Of a DNA stretch of 64,000 bases, positions 1 to 11,209 are shown in pieces (position 1 is the stretch's first letter; every line of letters starts with the position of its first letter). The notes below the pieces were generated by a model. It was given only the letters and a program-made list of their open reading frames with translations. It searched no databases and was not told the origin of the DNA. The stretch spans positions 40,354,751 through 40,418,750 of the forward strand of contig OX424558.1 in NCBI GenBank assembly GCA_949152475.1, given 5' to 3'. Made by a program: the position numbers and the translations under genes. Origin of the DNA: Terebella lapidaria. Its lineage: Eukaryota; Annelida; Polychaeta; Terebellida; Terebellidae.

Positions 1-984
1 GTTTGATCTAGGGTGGTTCAATGTTGTCAACCTTAACTTGTTGTTTAGAGTCAGCGTTCTATAGATCTAGTTTGTGCATAAACAGATGTTTTGTATATTC
101 AGTCACAATAATAAATCAGAGTGTTTTATTTTTTTTTATTGTACTACGGTATGTATTTTATTAGGTACTTACTTACACACTTGTACATGAATAATTAGTA
201 CCCGTATGTATGAATTGGAAGACATTATATGTACATTTTCGTATTAGTAATCATGATCTGGATATAAACGGAATCTCGAGAATGTTCAATCACTAAAAAT
301 GCATCACGAGAACATGAGAATAGTATACAAGCATTGGAGTTCATCACAGAGTTCAAGGGAATCAGAGTCCAATGTAGCTTTTCTGAATCCCGTAACCTCT
401 GTATTGGACGACCATCAGCTAATCTTTGAAACGGGGTATTTTGGGGGTATGTACAAATGACATAATAATCTAGTACACATGTATGTGTATTGTTTTTGTA
501 ATCACTCGTTCAATCATGTTACAATCACTTGTTCAAAAATACTATATTCATTCATGTCATTGATCATACATTGATCACAATAAAGGTGCTGGTTTATAAG
601 ATGTGTTGTTCTCTAGCCCGATGAGCCATTATCGGGTCTCATAGCGAAATCTTAAGATTTTCCCCACAATATGATATGTTTAGTTACTATACATTACCAA
701 TCTAAACGGGCGTCTGCCTTATAACCTGCGCCCATTTTTGTTTCAAAAAGCATTTGCGTTTGTGTCCTTAATGTTCATTCCTATGCATTCTGTCTACTAT
801 GTGTAGATATATTATATGCTCAGTGCTCTGAGAGCATGATTATACGCGCTGTATATATAAGAATAAATTCTTATCTTGTTATTAATGTTTCACACACTGT
901 CTGCCCCTGATGACGCCAGTGTGGCTCTGGCTGTAAATATTTGGTAGAATTTTACTTTAAATACACCGAAAATGTCCTACGTAT
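1..984. other. gene-free AT-rich stretch
   Basis: No open frame, RNA gene or clear repeat unit is visible. Composition is AT-rich with scattered short T and A runs. Confidence 0.5.
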
Positions 985-1130
985 AATTTAGTATCACCCA
1001 TATGAGTTAGTGTCTCATACGTATGATTTAATATCTCAGTCATATGCGATAGTATGACTTGGTATCTCATACGAAAGGGATAGTGTCTCCTATGTAGGAG
1101 TTAGTAGCTCATACGTATAGATAGTATCGA
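985..1130. repeat. short degenerate tandem repeat around CATACGTATG
   Basis: About five imperfect copies of a roughly 30-bp unit containing TAGTATCTCATACGTATG-like text. The core CATACGTATG is itself palindromic. The array abuts the left side of a family-A mobile element. Confidence 0.5.
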
Positions 1131-2064
1131 GGATATTCAGCATATATCATTTCCTATATGTCCACAATTGATTCCTAAGCTGTAAAGTCGATAATAAGTG
1201 ATATATCAGCCATGTTGTGCTCTGACCTTGAAAATGAGGTCAAACGTCAAATTCAAAGTCACCAGAATATTCAGCATATATCATTTCCTATATGTTCACT
1301 GTGAATTCCTAAGCTGTAAAGTCGATATTAAGCAAGATATTAGCCATTTTGTACTCTGACCTTGAAAACAATAAGGTTAAAGGTCAAGTTCAAGGTCATG
1401 AGAATATCCAGCATATATCATTTCCTATATTCTACAATTGATTCCAAAGCTGTAAAGTCGATAATAAGTGAGATATTAGTATCCGATTTGTCCTGTGACC
1501 ATGAAAATTAGGTCAAAAGTCAAACTCGAGATCGCGAGAATGTTCAGCATATATCGTTTGCTATATATCTACAATTGATCCTAAACTCTGATCTCAATAT
1601 TAATTGAAATAATTGGAATAATGTGTAACATTATAAACATAGGAGAATTTAACATGGGAAAGTCCCATTCGGGCCAAGCTTGGGCCAAAATGGCCCACTT
1701 CGAGCGATTCAAGGGCAACGAAACCTATACACGTCAGAGGGGTACATATATGGAGTGCCATGCATCAATAAGAAACCAAGTTACCATATAGATTTTGAGG
1801 AAACGGCCGCCAAAATCCAAAACAGCCAATTTTCGCCGAAAATGGACCCCATGTTGAAAAAAATGGGAAAATCTTAAAACTAGAAATAATTTTCCCCGGA
1901 AACATAGTATTTAGGTGTTTTTGTGCAAAATTTCAGAAAGATTCGGTTGTAAACTTTGAAGATAAAAATGTGGACGGACGGAGGGGCGGCTAGACGGACG
2001 ACGGACGAACTTCGGACACAATACCATGCCAATAGGTGATCGGACCAAAGGTCCAGTAACCTAA
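1131..2064 (+). mobile_element. family-A inverted-end element, copy 1 (internal 134-bp repeats)
   Basis: Three to four tandem copies of a ~134-bp unit (marker ATTCAGCATATATCATTTCC near 1135, 1269, 1406 and 1542) are followed by a unique part with 'ATGGCC' phrases and a GACGGACGACGGACG tail. It finishes with a terminal block at about 2026-2064 ending GTAACCTA. The same order recurs at 29.4-30.7 kb and 47.0-48.4 kb. No transposase is encoded, so it is non-autonomous. The left end is not resolved. Confidence 0.7.
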
Positions 2065-2836
2065 AATCCAAGATGGCCACCATCGCTCATTTCAAAATAT
2101 GGAAACGGTCATAACTTCCTCAATATGTGACATATAAAGACAAATATTAAGGTGTCCATTCTTATGTTTTGTTACTTGATGAAGCCAAACACTCAGATTC
2201 TACATACAGTGACCTACAAGGTACCAATTTCTCGAATGACCCACCAAAACGCTGAAAGGTTAACCAAAGGTTAACTTCAGCATTCATAACTCAAGTAATA
2301 TAAATAGCCCTGGCATAATGATCATCTATTATATCTCCTGAAAACCATCTTATATACAACGTAATTAATTTGCATAAATACAAGATGGCCGTGAAAATCA
2401 GCTTTCGTCCACTTCTCGGATCCGAGATAATATAGTTTACTGCTTTCAACATTTGGAATCTGTTTTTAATGCTGATTCATTGGAAAGAACCATTACCGTT
2501 ACCGTTACCGTGCGCATAAATCCATTATGAATGCCTGGCTAATTCAGGCACACGACAAAACAGATCAAATGCGTTAAAATGAAAGCCAACACTTCTTCAG
2601 AACAATTGTGTTTGCAGCTAAAAGAATGAATTGATAAAATAAATCTTATAAAAAAACATATATACAAAGACATGAAAATATTAATCAAGAACCATCAGTG
2701 AGTATAAACACATGCAACCAACCAGTTGACAGTTCACAGCTAGGGTTCCGTTCCTATGTCGTCGTCTTCAAGTGACATTTTAAGGAGTTGGTGAAGCTTG
2801 CATCGCGTCAGGCTTTGCACACACATATATGCAATG
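2065..2836. other. gene-free stretch
   Basis: No supported gene. A short CCGTTA hexamer repeat lies near 2497. Frames are short and closed on both strands. Confidence 0.4.
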
Positions 2837-3850
2837 CTATATAATATTTCCTGCGGGTCCACCTCCTCCGACTGCAGCCTTTTCGGTAGTCACACAAGAT
2901 GACATCCAGTGGATTTGATGGGTCTGCTGGAAGGTCAGTCCGTATTTGGAGACGTTGCTGTTGCAAGTTCCTGCCCAGTAGGCCATTCGATTATTTGACA
3001 GTAAACACGATAGTTTGGTACTAATAGGTGCATCAGTTGGTGGAAGCATTTAACGTTCTGAGGCAGAATTGTTCTCTGCTACCTTGCACAAAACCTTCTT
3101 TGGTATCTCAAGTTGTCAATCTCTTCATCTTCAGCACCCCCGTACATTGATATCAAAGCTTCTCTCCTGTAATTGTTATGGCTTCCTTTGTTTGTTCCGG
3201 AGTGATGAATATCTTCACTTGCTCACAGAAACTGTCATAGATTTTTTGATTTCTTGACTTCTAGTCTCTATCCCAATTCAAAGAGAGAAGAGTTTGTGTC
3301 ACATCCTTGTATTGAGAGGATGAACACAGGTGGTCGCATACAGTTGGCCCAGCAACTCTCAACACTGTTTAATGAATCATCCCTTCTGTGCTGGCTTGTT
3401 AGGTTCTTGAACCATGAAAAAATCATGTACAATATCATCAAGTCTATTTGAAGTATATTTCAGCCTGAAGAATGAGGACAATCAACAAGTCGGTGCCTTC
3501 CCCTGCCAGTAGTATTTCCTGTATCATCTGGAGCGGAAGACGTTACTCTTTCAGTTATCAGTGCATCGTAAACTGCAGCCAACTACTCATGTGCTACTCA
3601 GGGGATATATGAAGCACTGATTTTTGCCTGATCGTCTGTGCACTCTCAAACAGTAATCAGCCTCTGATTTCATATTTGCTCTTCATGGTTGTTTGAGATG
3701 CAAATGTCCTGGCTTGATCACCGTTTCTTCCCTCACTGACTTCCCAAACCATCGAGTTCAGAAATTTCTGACCAATTTTTATTGATTTTTCAACATTGAC
3801 CCCATCTCGAACTGTTATCTTATACCAATATTGAGCAATGGTGTACATGA
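2837..3850 (-). pseudogene. decayed coding-like sequence, minus strand
   Basis: Several short minus-strand frames (2837-3049 and 3657-3848, plus closed frames between them) read as protein-like text when frameshifts and stops are ignored. One is a segment around residues LPPTDAPISTKL that resembles, from memory, a repetitive uncharacterised family common in marine invertebrates. No intact frame exists and the identity is a weak guess. It could equally be non-coding. Confidence 0.25.
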
Positions 3851-4890
3851 TTTACTAGCGAAAGAATCCCTGTCTCTCAGATAGTTAATGATGTCCAAGA
3901 AATGTTTGACATTGCCTTTGTCCTGAATCTAAAGTATCCTTATGTTGAAAACTAGTTTCCAATGGTTATAATTGATTTGACGGAATTGATGGTTACACAT
4001 GATTGATCAGGTCTTTACACTGATCAGGACTTGAACCCACGGTTATTGAATCAGTACACCAAACTGAAAGTTGTTGTACTCCATCGTTTACCCAGATTAC
4101 ACTGACTTCATTTATAGTGTATATACTTGTATATCGAATATATATAATATGGCTGCGAACTTACGAACTTGAAACATTAGCTCTATAACAATCAGTGACT
4201 CTGGGGTCTTGTCCCCTGAATATATTTCTCATGCGAACAATTCGCTGGCGAGATTATACATTTTTAAAACCATATTGCTTTTCGAATGTTGCTATCAGAT
4301 GAGATAGACCCAGGCTATTGAGAATTTCTTTCAATTCCTCGGCCATGCTGTCGCGAGTAAAAGCCTATAGATAACACTGACAATATCTCCAACTTGTTCA
4401 CGCATTCTGAATTGTCCACTCGGAATATCCTCATTGAATTAATTATTGTGGTTTTTTTTTTATTATGACATCATCACACCAGTGTTATTCAATTTCAATG
4501 TACAAAACTCGGTGTCGATTTTGAAGTGATCCAATCATATATAATGAACATTCAAAATCGAAGAGGCCAGCGCTCTGTATGTAGAGATTGAATAGTAAGA
4601 GATACACACTGCAAAATACCTTCTCACGGGTTTTCAAAACAAACACACGACACAAACGTGAGCGATGATAGGGGAAATGACATTCACCACCAATCTTGCA
4701 AACTCATATCCTAAACTCCTACACTCATAGACCTAACTGTTTGTGATCAACATCAGAAAGTTACGAGTGTAGCGGCTCACATTTGTATAGCTTTGAACAG
4801 TAATCATTTGCGATAGAAATACAATAGTTCAACTCCTTACCGTTCTGCATTTTCATGACTTGCTGAAAAATATTGCGCATGCGTAGAAAA
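3851..4890. other. gene-free stretch with isolated Pol III B-box-like site
   Basis: No gene is supported. On the minus strand at 4027-4037 there is a GGTTCAAGTCC string that matches a tRNA/SINE B box, but no convincing A box or cloverleaf accompanies it. Confidence 0.35.
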
Positions 4891-4894
4891 TACT

Positions 4895-5090
4895 AAACGA
4901 TTCGTGAACTTGCTTCGTGGGCTCGTTAGCTAGCTTCGTAAATGCTTGAACTCGCTTCATGTGCTCGTTGCCTCACTTCGTGAACTCGCTTCGTGGCCTC
5001 GTTACCCAGCTTCGTAAATGCGTGAACTCGCTTCATGGGCTCGTTACATAGCTTCGTGAGCGCGTGACATCGCTTCGTGAAAGCCGGACT
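4895..5090. repeat. GCTTCGTGAACTCGCTTCG-type tandem repeat
   Basis: Imperfect short-period repetition of the phrases CTTCGTGAACTCG, GGGCTCGTTA and AGCTTCGTAAATGC. It immediately precedes the 147-bp repeat element. Confidence 0.6.
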
Positions 5091-5129
5091 CTAACCAATG
5101 TTTAAGCCTAGCTTGTGAAAGTCATACCG

Positions 5130-5662
5130 ACAAGTCCGAAAATGATGTCCGTTTCGCTCTACGACGCACTGTTTCTGAGATATTGATGAAAACGAAAAAT
5201 GCCGACTCAGCGAGGAAATTTAAGGTCAAGGTCAAAGGTCATCCTCACTACCCTCAAGACATGTTTGTCTAGGGCGACGAGTCCGAAAATAACGTCCCTT
5301 AAAAATTTAAGGTCAAGGTCAAAGGTCATCCATAATACCCCTTAGACATGTTTGTCTAGGGCGACGAGTCCGAAAATAACGTCCGTTTCGCTCTACGATG
5401 CACCGTTTCCGAGATATCGACGAAAACGAAAAATGCCGACTCAGCGAAAAAATTCGAGGTCAAGGTCAAAGGTCATCCATAATACCCCTTAGACATGTTT
5501 GTCTAGGGCGACGAGTCCGAAAATAACGTCCGTTTCGCTCTACGATGCACCGTTTCCGAGATATCGACGAAAACGAAAAATGCCGACTCAGCGAAAAAAT
5601 TCAAGGTCAAGGTCAAAGGTAATCCATAATACCCCTTAGACATGTGTGTCTAGGGGTATTAT
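5130..5662. mobile_element. tandem 147-bp repeat element with AGGTCA clusters and palindromic end
   Basis: Repeats contain GTCTAGGGCGACGAGTCCG, CGTTTCGCTCTACGATGC and a triple AGGTCA cluster. The clusters start near 5221, 5309, 5456 and 5602, giving spacings of about 87, 147 and 147 bp. The right end (about 5622-5660) is an inverted repeat of CCATAATACCCC and GGGGTATTATGG around TAGACA/TGTCTA. No coding capacity. Confidence 0.65.
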
Positions 5663-6007
5663 GGGATGCCACACTCAAACCTACCCCTGACCAGGTTCAG
5701 ATGTACATGTAGAGCTTAGCTCGAACCTCCGCTTCATTTAAGCAATCCAAAATCTTGGCTTAAGCTCAGCTTACTCCTTGTCAACCCTTTACCGGGTTTG
5801 AGCCAGACGTCCGCAACCAGGCATTAGCCGTGGTGATCAATCCAATCCAAAAACAAAATTATCCGGTAACCTATCTGAGTCCTTGAGCTAATTATAAGTA
5901 TTATGTCTTGCCCTTATTCTCCAATAACCTCTTATATACTTGGGCTAATTTACATAGACAACTTCTTTCAGTGATTATGTATGTTTGGTAAGGACTACAT
6001 GTATTTA
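5663..6007. other. gene-free stretch with fragments of family-A ends
   Basis: Contains TCCGGTAACCTATCTGAGTC near 5870 and CTTGGGCTAATTTACATAG near 5940. These resemble the terminal text of family-A elements elsewhere (for example 60.36 kb). No gene seen. Confidence 0.4.
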
Positions 6008-6011
6008 ATAC

Positions 6012-7391
6012 TGTAACGGGTTTGCACCCTTCTGTGACGTCTTGATAAACCGGTTTTCTAGGGAGGTGGGTGAGTTGTTGTTTAACCGGAGCTGAAACGG
6101 TAAAACTCCGGGAAACTGCTACTGCTGTACGGTTGAACTCCGGCTAGAAGTCTAAGGTTGGTAGCGTGGTCTGGAATGGACCTCTTAACCGTTGTCCGAC
6201 TGCTAATCTGCAACTGCACCTGTAAAGTAAGGATCCGGAGGCGTTTCCGTCTCCGGGTACTGCAATTGCTCCGTCGAGAAACCGCTTTACTGCAACAGCT
6301 CCGTCGTTTTCCGTCTTACTGCAAACTGCGACTGCGCCTGGAATAAAGAATCCGGGAACGTTGCCGTTTCCGAATACTGCAACCGCTCTGCCAGGTTCCG
6401 CCGCACTGCAATCTGCTCCGGTTGGCTCCGCCTCACCGCAACCTGGTACCGCACCTGAAATGGAGTATCTCGGAAGTGTTCCCACTCCCGGTTACCGCAA
6501 CCGCTCCGTCAGGTACTGCCTCTGCAACTCCGTCGTCCGGTACCGCCTCTGCAACTGCTTCGTCGTTCCCGTCTCTGCAACTGCTCCGTCCGATACCGCC
6601 TCCGTAGTTGCTCCGTTGAATTCCACCTCCGTCTCCGTCTCCTCCCTCGGTGATCTGGGTTCTTGGATCACCCTAAGACGTCGTTACAACTTGGTCTTAA
6701 CCGACTGTGGTCTTATCTCCCTTTACTCCGTATAACTGTCTTTTCCGGGAAACTAACTTTCTTATAACTTCCAGTTCCCTAACGAACACGGAAAAACAAC
6801 TCGGTTGAAGTTTTCATGTTTATTTTCCAAGTTCACAGTCGGAAGACTTAACTGCTATCATCTGGATGACTCTATCCGGAACAAGGGAGTACTCTGCTAT
6901 GGGAGAAGGCGTCTCCACAGGTCGACGTCAGGACACCAACTCCGCCGTCCGCTGTGAAGCGGGGGCTTTTATAGACCTGAGACCCACGTCACGTGACCAA
7001 CCTATTGTGACGTCATAGTCCGCCAAAACACTGATATTTTCCGGATTTCTAAAAACACTCTAGAACCAATCAGTGGCTGACACGTCACCTTTTAAACCGA
7101 AAACGAGGCTGATCACATGACCTTCCGGAAATAACGTCATTACGTTTTTGTACTCCATTGTTCCGGCTCCGTGTCCGGTTCCGTCTCCGGTTCCGGCTCC
7201 GTCTCCGGCTTTACCGACATCATAAATTACTAAGTTCCGAGACGGAAAACCTTTAAAACATTAACAATACGGAACCGTATGAACCTTTAAACACATATAC
7301 ACTTTAATAAACGGTTATTTAACCATAATATCACAAAACACTAACAGAATTACCTAGGGGAAACCTTTGGGTACGCCCCAAAACCGTTACA
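6012..7391. mobile_element. probable solo LTR
   Basis: The segment begins TGTAACGG and ends CCGTTACA, the TG...CA form of a retrotransposon LTR, and is flanked by the 4-bp direct repeat ATAC (6008-6011 and 7392-7395). A TATA-like CTTTTATAG lies at about 6967. The left half is low complexity, built from CCGTCTCCGG and ACTGCAACTGCTCCG phrases, and yields only low-complexity frames. No second copy or internal region is seen, so it would be a solo LTR. Length (1380 bp) is large but acceptable. A TIR element is the alternative. Confidence 0.55.
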
Positions 7392-7600
7392 ATACAACCC
7401 GTAAAATCAAAAGTTTTGTATAATATATAATTTATTATAAATAATTAAAAAGTGATTTCAGTATATACATCTATGCATATTGTACACAACGATCGGAAGC
7501 ATGACTATAAAACATCTGAATAGTTCATATGGCGATATGTTGGACTTGTCGAATCCACTAATCCACTAATGATCTCAATAGAATCCCGAGGAGAACGGCT

Positions 7601-7853
7601 CATATGATGCGATGATGTGGTCTCTATGATGCGATGATGTGGTCTCTATGATGCGATGGTGTGGTCTCTATGATGCGATGGTGTGTTCTCTATGATGCGA
7701 TGGTGTGGTCGATATGATGCGATGATGTGGTCTCTATGATGCGATGATGTGCTGTCTATGATGCGATGGTGTGATCTCTATGATGCGATGATGTGGTCCC
7801 TATGATGCGATGGTGTGGTCTCTATGATGCGATGGTGTGGTCCCATTGGTGTG
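7601..7853. repeat. 22-bp minisatellite
   Basis: About eleven copies of TATGATGCGATGRTGTGGTC followed by TC, with point variation. Confidence 0.9.
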
Positions 7854-8233
7854 ATGATTTTGTCTGCATGATATGGCTTCTGTGTATCTGCAAACTGAAA
7901 GAACACAAAAACATCACATACATGCTGACAGTGAACATATTTAGTAGGTGATACTCAGCGCTGGCAGGTATCAGGTCGAATTCAAGTGAGATTTTCGAAC
8001 AATTCACACCGCCTCAAACATTACTATCAGTGTGACGTCACATGGGTCAAACTTTACTCTCCGAGTCATACTCGGTTGGACCCCCCTCCCCCCCCCCCCC
8101 ACGCACTTCAGAGATATCAGAATATAAACTCACCAAAGAAGGCATGGATTCTGGAAGGCTGACTCCGGGACCATCATGCTGGCGATCGGAGAAGGATGAG
8201 GTAAGCACCTTGTGTACGTCGTGTCGCTGTGTT

Positions 8234-8956
8234 TTAGTGGAGCCAGGCCGAGAAGTCCAGTGTGTGTGGTGAGAGGACGGCCTGAGGGCTGCTCCCGGGC
8301 GAGATGCGGCAAGCTGGCGGGGACCCTGAGTAGCAGTAGGTCGGCGATCCTGAGCTGTCACTGCCACAACCACTGTCTCTACTCAGCAGCTCCCCGACCT
8401 CCTCCAGCTGGCACCAAGCCGAGGTCTGAACGGAGACGGCCGAGTTCTGGTCCGTGACCGCCGGGATCTGCTCCAGGACGGCCGCCGAATGCTCAAGGTC
8501 GCCGAAAGCCACTGTGCCCGACTCGCGTGTGGCGGCGTCAGTCTCCGTCAGTCTCAGCAGCTGCTGTAGCTGGCCGATATAATCCACGGCAGCTCGGAGT
8601 GTGTCAACTTTGCTCATTTTGCGGCTGCTGGCGGCCCCGGGGATGCGCTGCCGGAGATGCTCAAAGCCCTGGTTGACCTGCTTGACTCTGTTGCGTTCGC
8701 GCTCATTGCGGCGGGCCACGGAGGCAGACACGGGGCGGTCCGGGTGGGGTCTCTTGCGGCCGCGGGGCTGGTCCCGGTTCTCGAGGGGCTGAGCCGGCGG
8801 CAGGCTGTACATCATTCCCGCATTTCTCGCGATCCCGGACATATCAGACATCTGAGACAGGTTCGATATATTGAGGAAATCCATCGCGCTGGTCGTGGTT
8901 GTTACCGAGTCTTGTAGTTGGTGTCTGTCTGTGTGACTTGACTGACCGATGGTCAT
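8234..8956 (-). CDS. achaete-scute-like bHLH transcription factor
   Basis: Single-exon frame of 240 residues. The basic region (about residues 81-91, RRNERERNRVKQVN) and helix-loop-helix (about 92-134, with KMSKVDTLRAAVDYI and LQQLL) are typical of the achaete-scute/ASCL family. The protein ends in LDFSAWLH, matching the conserved C-terminal LDF-x-x-W motif of ASCL proteins. The family consists of nuclear factors that dimerise with E proteins on E-boxes and drive neural precursor specification. Two in-frame starts exist: ATG at 8956 (poor context) and ATG at 8884 (MDFLNIS, G at -3 and +4). A TATA box at 8983-8988 predicts transcription starting close to 8957, so I favour 8884 (216 residues) as the real start. 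There is no intron in the coding region, as is usual for the family. The subgroup (ASCL1/2-like or other) is not resolved. Confidence 0.93.
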   Translation of the reverse strand: MTIGQSSHTDRHQLQDSVTTTTSAMDFLNISNLSQMSDMSGIARNAGMMYSLPPAQPLENRDQPRGRKRPHPDRPVSASVARRNERERNRVKQVNQGFEHLRQRIPGAASSRKMSKVDTLRAAVDYIGQLQQLLRLTETDAATRESGTVAFGDLEHSAAVLEQIPAVTDQNSAVSVQTSAWCQLEEVGELLSRDSGCGSDSSGSPTYCYSGSPPACRISPGSSPQAVLSPHTLDFSAWLH

Positions 8957-8982
8957 CTGCTGCAGTGGAGCTGATGCCGGCC

Positions 8983-8988
8983 TTTATA
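8983..8988 (-). promoter_or_regulatory. TATA box of the bHLH gene
   Basis: The minus strand reads GGCTATAAAGGCC. It sits about 30 bp upstream of the outer ATG and about 100 bp upstream of the inner ATG at 8884. This spacing makes the inner ATG the better start. A TCAGTC initiator-like string lies at 8940-8945. Confidence 0.6.
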
Positions 8989-9299
8989 GCCGAGGCTGCC
9001 GAGTCGGCTGGGGTTGGCGCGTGGAAGGGCGGAGCCTGGGGCCCCCGGGTGTGGTCGCTAGGGCGTGACGGGGCGCGTGCCACTCCAGCACCGCCCTCCG
9101 ACACACACCGAGATACAACTGTGTGCAAACAAACCCTACAAACAGCGCCAATCTTCCCACCAAGGACAAAGGTGCTTCGACAAGATTTTGACACATTGGA
9201 ACTTGACAATTAAATACATTGAATGATATTGCCAATGTGGTCAGAAAGTCTATGTTTGTTACTCGACAAATTGTCATGTAATAAACCTGAAACCGCAAT

Positions 9300-10828
9300 T
9301 ATGAAAATATCATGCTGATATAGTACGATATGATGGCGGGTTTCCCCGATACTAATATTTACATCATTTTACAGAAATTGTCATAACATTCATCTCTCTA
9401 ATATTCTAGAGCAAGCGTCTAGTCTAGTAATATGGGTTACTACACGTATTTATAACCATAATCAAAATTTGCAGAAACTATTCTGGGGTGGATGAGCTTA
9501 CCAAGAATGCGAAGGTGATATGAATATCATAGACATGGAAGAGAGTATCATAGACATAAGTCTCTTGTCTATGGTGAATATTATATATATATATTGCTAC
9601 ATGTACTTGCGATATCGATCGGGATGCGTTTGAACAGATGTATGATGGAATTCCCGATAACATCAATCAGACAAGGTCATATTACACAACTCAGGGTCTG
9701 GTTACACTCCATCATTACCCGAGAGTCCTCACAACCAGCCACATCAAACCCAATCACTGCTCATCAGTCAGATATTATCAGCTCGGTATCGATTACTTAT
9801 ACCCCTCCCCGCCTCGGGATGAGGGCGAACCTTCAGGTCATGTAAAAGGGCATGTTTTAATAGATGATTCATCGCGCGTATACAGAGATGAGGATTCTTT
9901 ATTGTGATTTGGGTTTTTCGTGTGTGCTGCAAATATTTCGAATGATATAAATTGCAGATCTCGTTGGCTATATCAGTAATATGTGATGATGTGTAGCCGA
10001 TTTCATAAAGGTTTATCATCCAGTCTAATGACGGCTGAGAGTTCGGGACGAAATTCTGTCCAAAATACGCATATGTGAAATGTATATTCCGGCTTCTCTG
10101 TGTATTGTAGAACAATTCACTTCGTCAGACTTGTCGACAAGTATAAGACCATGGTATGTAAATGAGCATAGTATGGAAACAATTTCTTATACTTTCGAGT
10201 TCACTCCACTCGTGTCACCTCAGAATGACGTCACGTGTAAAATTGACACTGGACTGGCCAGAAGTTTTGGGTAGATGGGAAAATTAATTTATTTAATTAA
10301 ATGAAGGCTGCATGATAATGGTTTTATGTCCCGTGGTGTCCCGTGGGTCAAGCTTTCCCGCAGCCCCTCTGCTCCAACCGCCTCAGTCCAATCCATGTCA
10401 AACCCAGCAGTCTAAGCTCAATATCGTTTTTAATCTTAATTGACTAGCTCGTAAGTCGAGTGATGGGTATTCACAGATGTTGTTACATGCAAAGTGAAGG
10501 ACCTATAGCTGTGGTCCGGGGACCGGGGATTCTCTGCCGTGGTCAGCTGTAGTGCTCAAGGTCAGGTGGCCTAATATACACACAAAGACGTACAAGTAAA
10601 GCTTATATTTATACTTGGTTTTCAAAATGCAATATCACAGGCTTATTGACCAGTACTGGCAATTATGCCCGGGTGCTGCAAAGTTTGGGACCGTGGCGAA
10701 GTCTCTTTGATTATATTAATTGTCAATACTGGTAAATTAGCCGTTTATTATATGATAACTCTCTTTTACAAATTGTAAATGTTATGCTGAATTTCACGAG
10801 ATTGTCATCAATATCCAGATCTGTCACT
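9300..10828. other. gene-free region upstream of the bHLH gene
   Basis: Only short closed frames on both strands. No recognised protein, RNA or repeat array. Part of it may be upstream regulatory DNA of the bHLH gene, but no site cluster stands out. Confidence 0.4.
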
Positions 10829-11209
10829 ATATTCTGATTTTTAAATTTCGTTTCATCTTCAAACAGGACAGTTTTTGCTGACTATTCGCGATGCTAAATG
10901 TTATCATAATTTAGCTTGGCATACTTCACCTAGATGCCGAACGGCAAATTTCTTCTAAATTTCAGACTTCTATCTCAAAAAAATGTAAAAGTTGGCAATA
11001 TATACATACCAAATACATACCAATGTATCTTTTGGTCCAGAATTACAACAAAGGCCCAAATTCCTTAGATGCACTTTTGGGCTGAAATTAAACAATGGGT
11101 TAGATTGCCAACTCCTAGGTGAACTATACCGAGTTATAATTCGATACCATTCAGCATCGCGAAAATATAGAGGAAGAAACAGTGTAAATGAATTTTAAAA
11201 ATCAGAGTA
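10829..11209. mobile_element. family-B foldback element, copy 1
   Basis: The left half (CTGATTTTTAAA... TTGGCATACTTCACCTAG... GCCGAACGGCAAATTTC... GTTGGCAAT) is followed by an inverted, diverged version ending AAATCAGAGTA. The same arrangement recurs at 58.8-59.4 kb. Non-coding. Confidence 0.6.

Noticed and set aside
4027..4092. tRNA gene on the minus strand
   Set aside because: Good B box but no A box, and no acceptor or anticodon stem could be formed.
8042..9298. Overlapping frames on both strands around the bHLH gene
   Set aside because: Shadows of a GC-rich coding region. Only the bHLH frame has a conserved domain.
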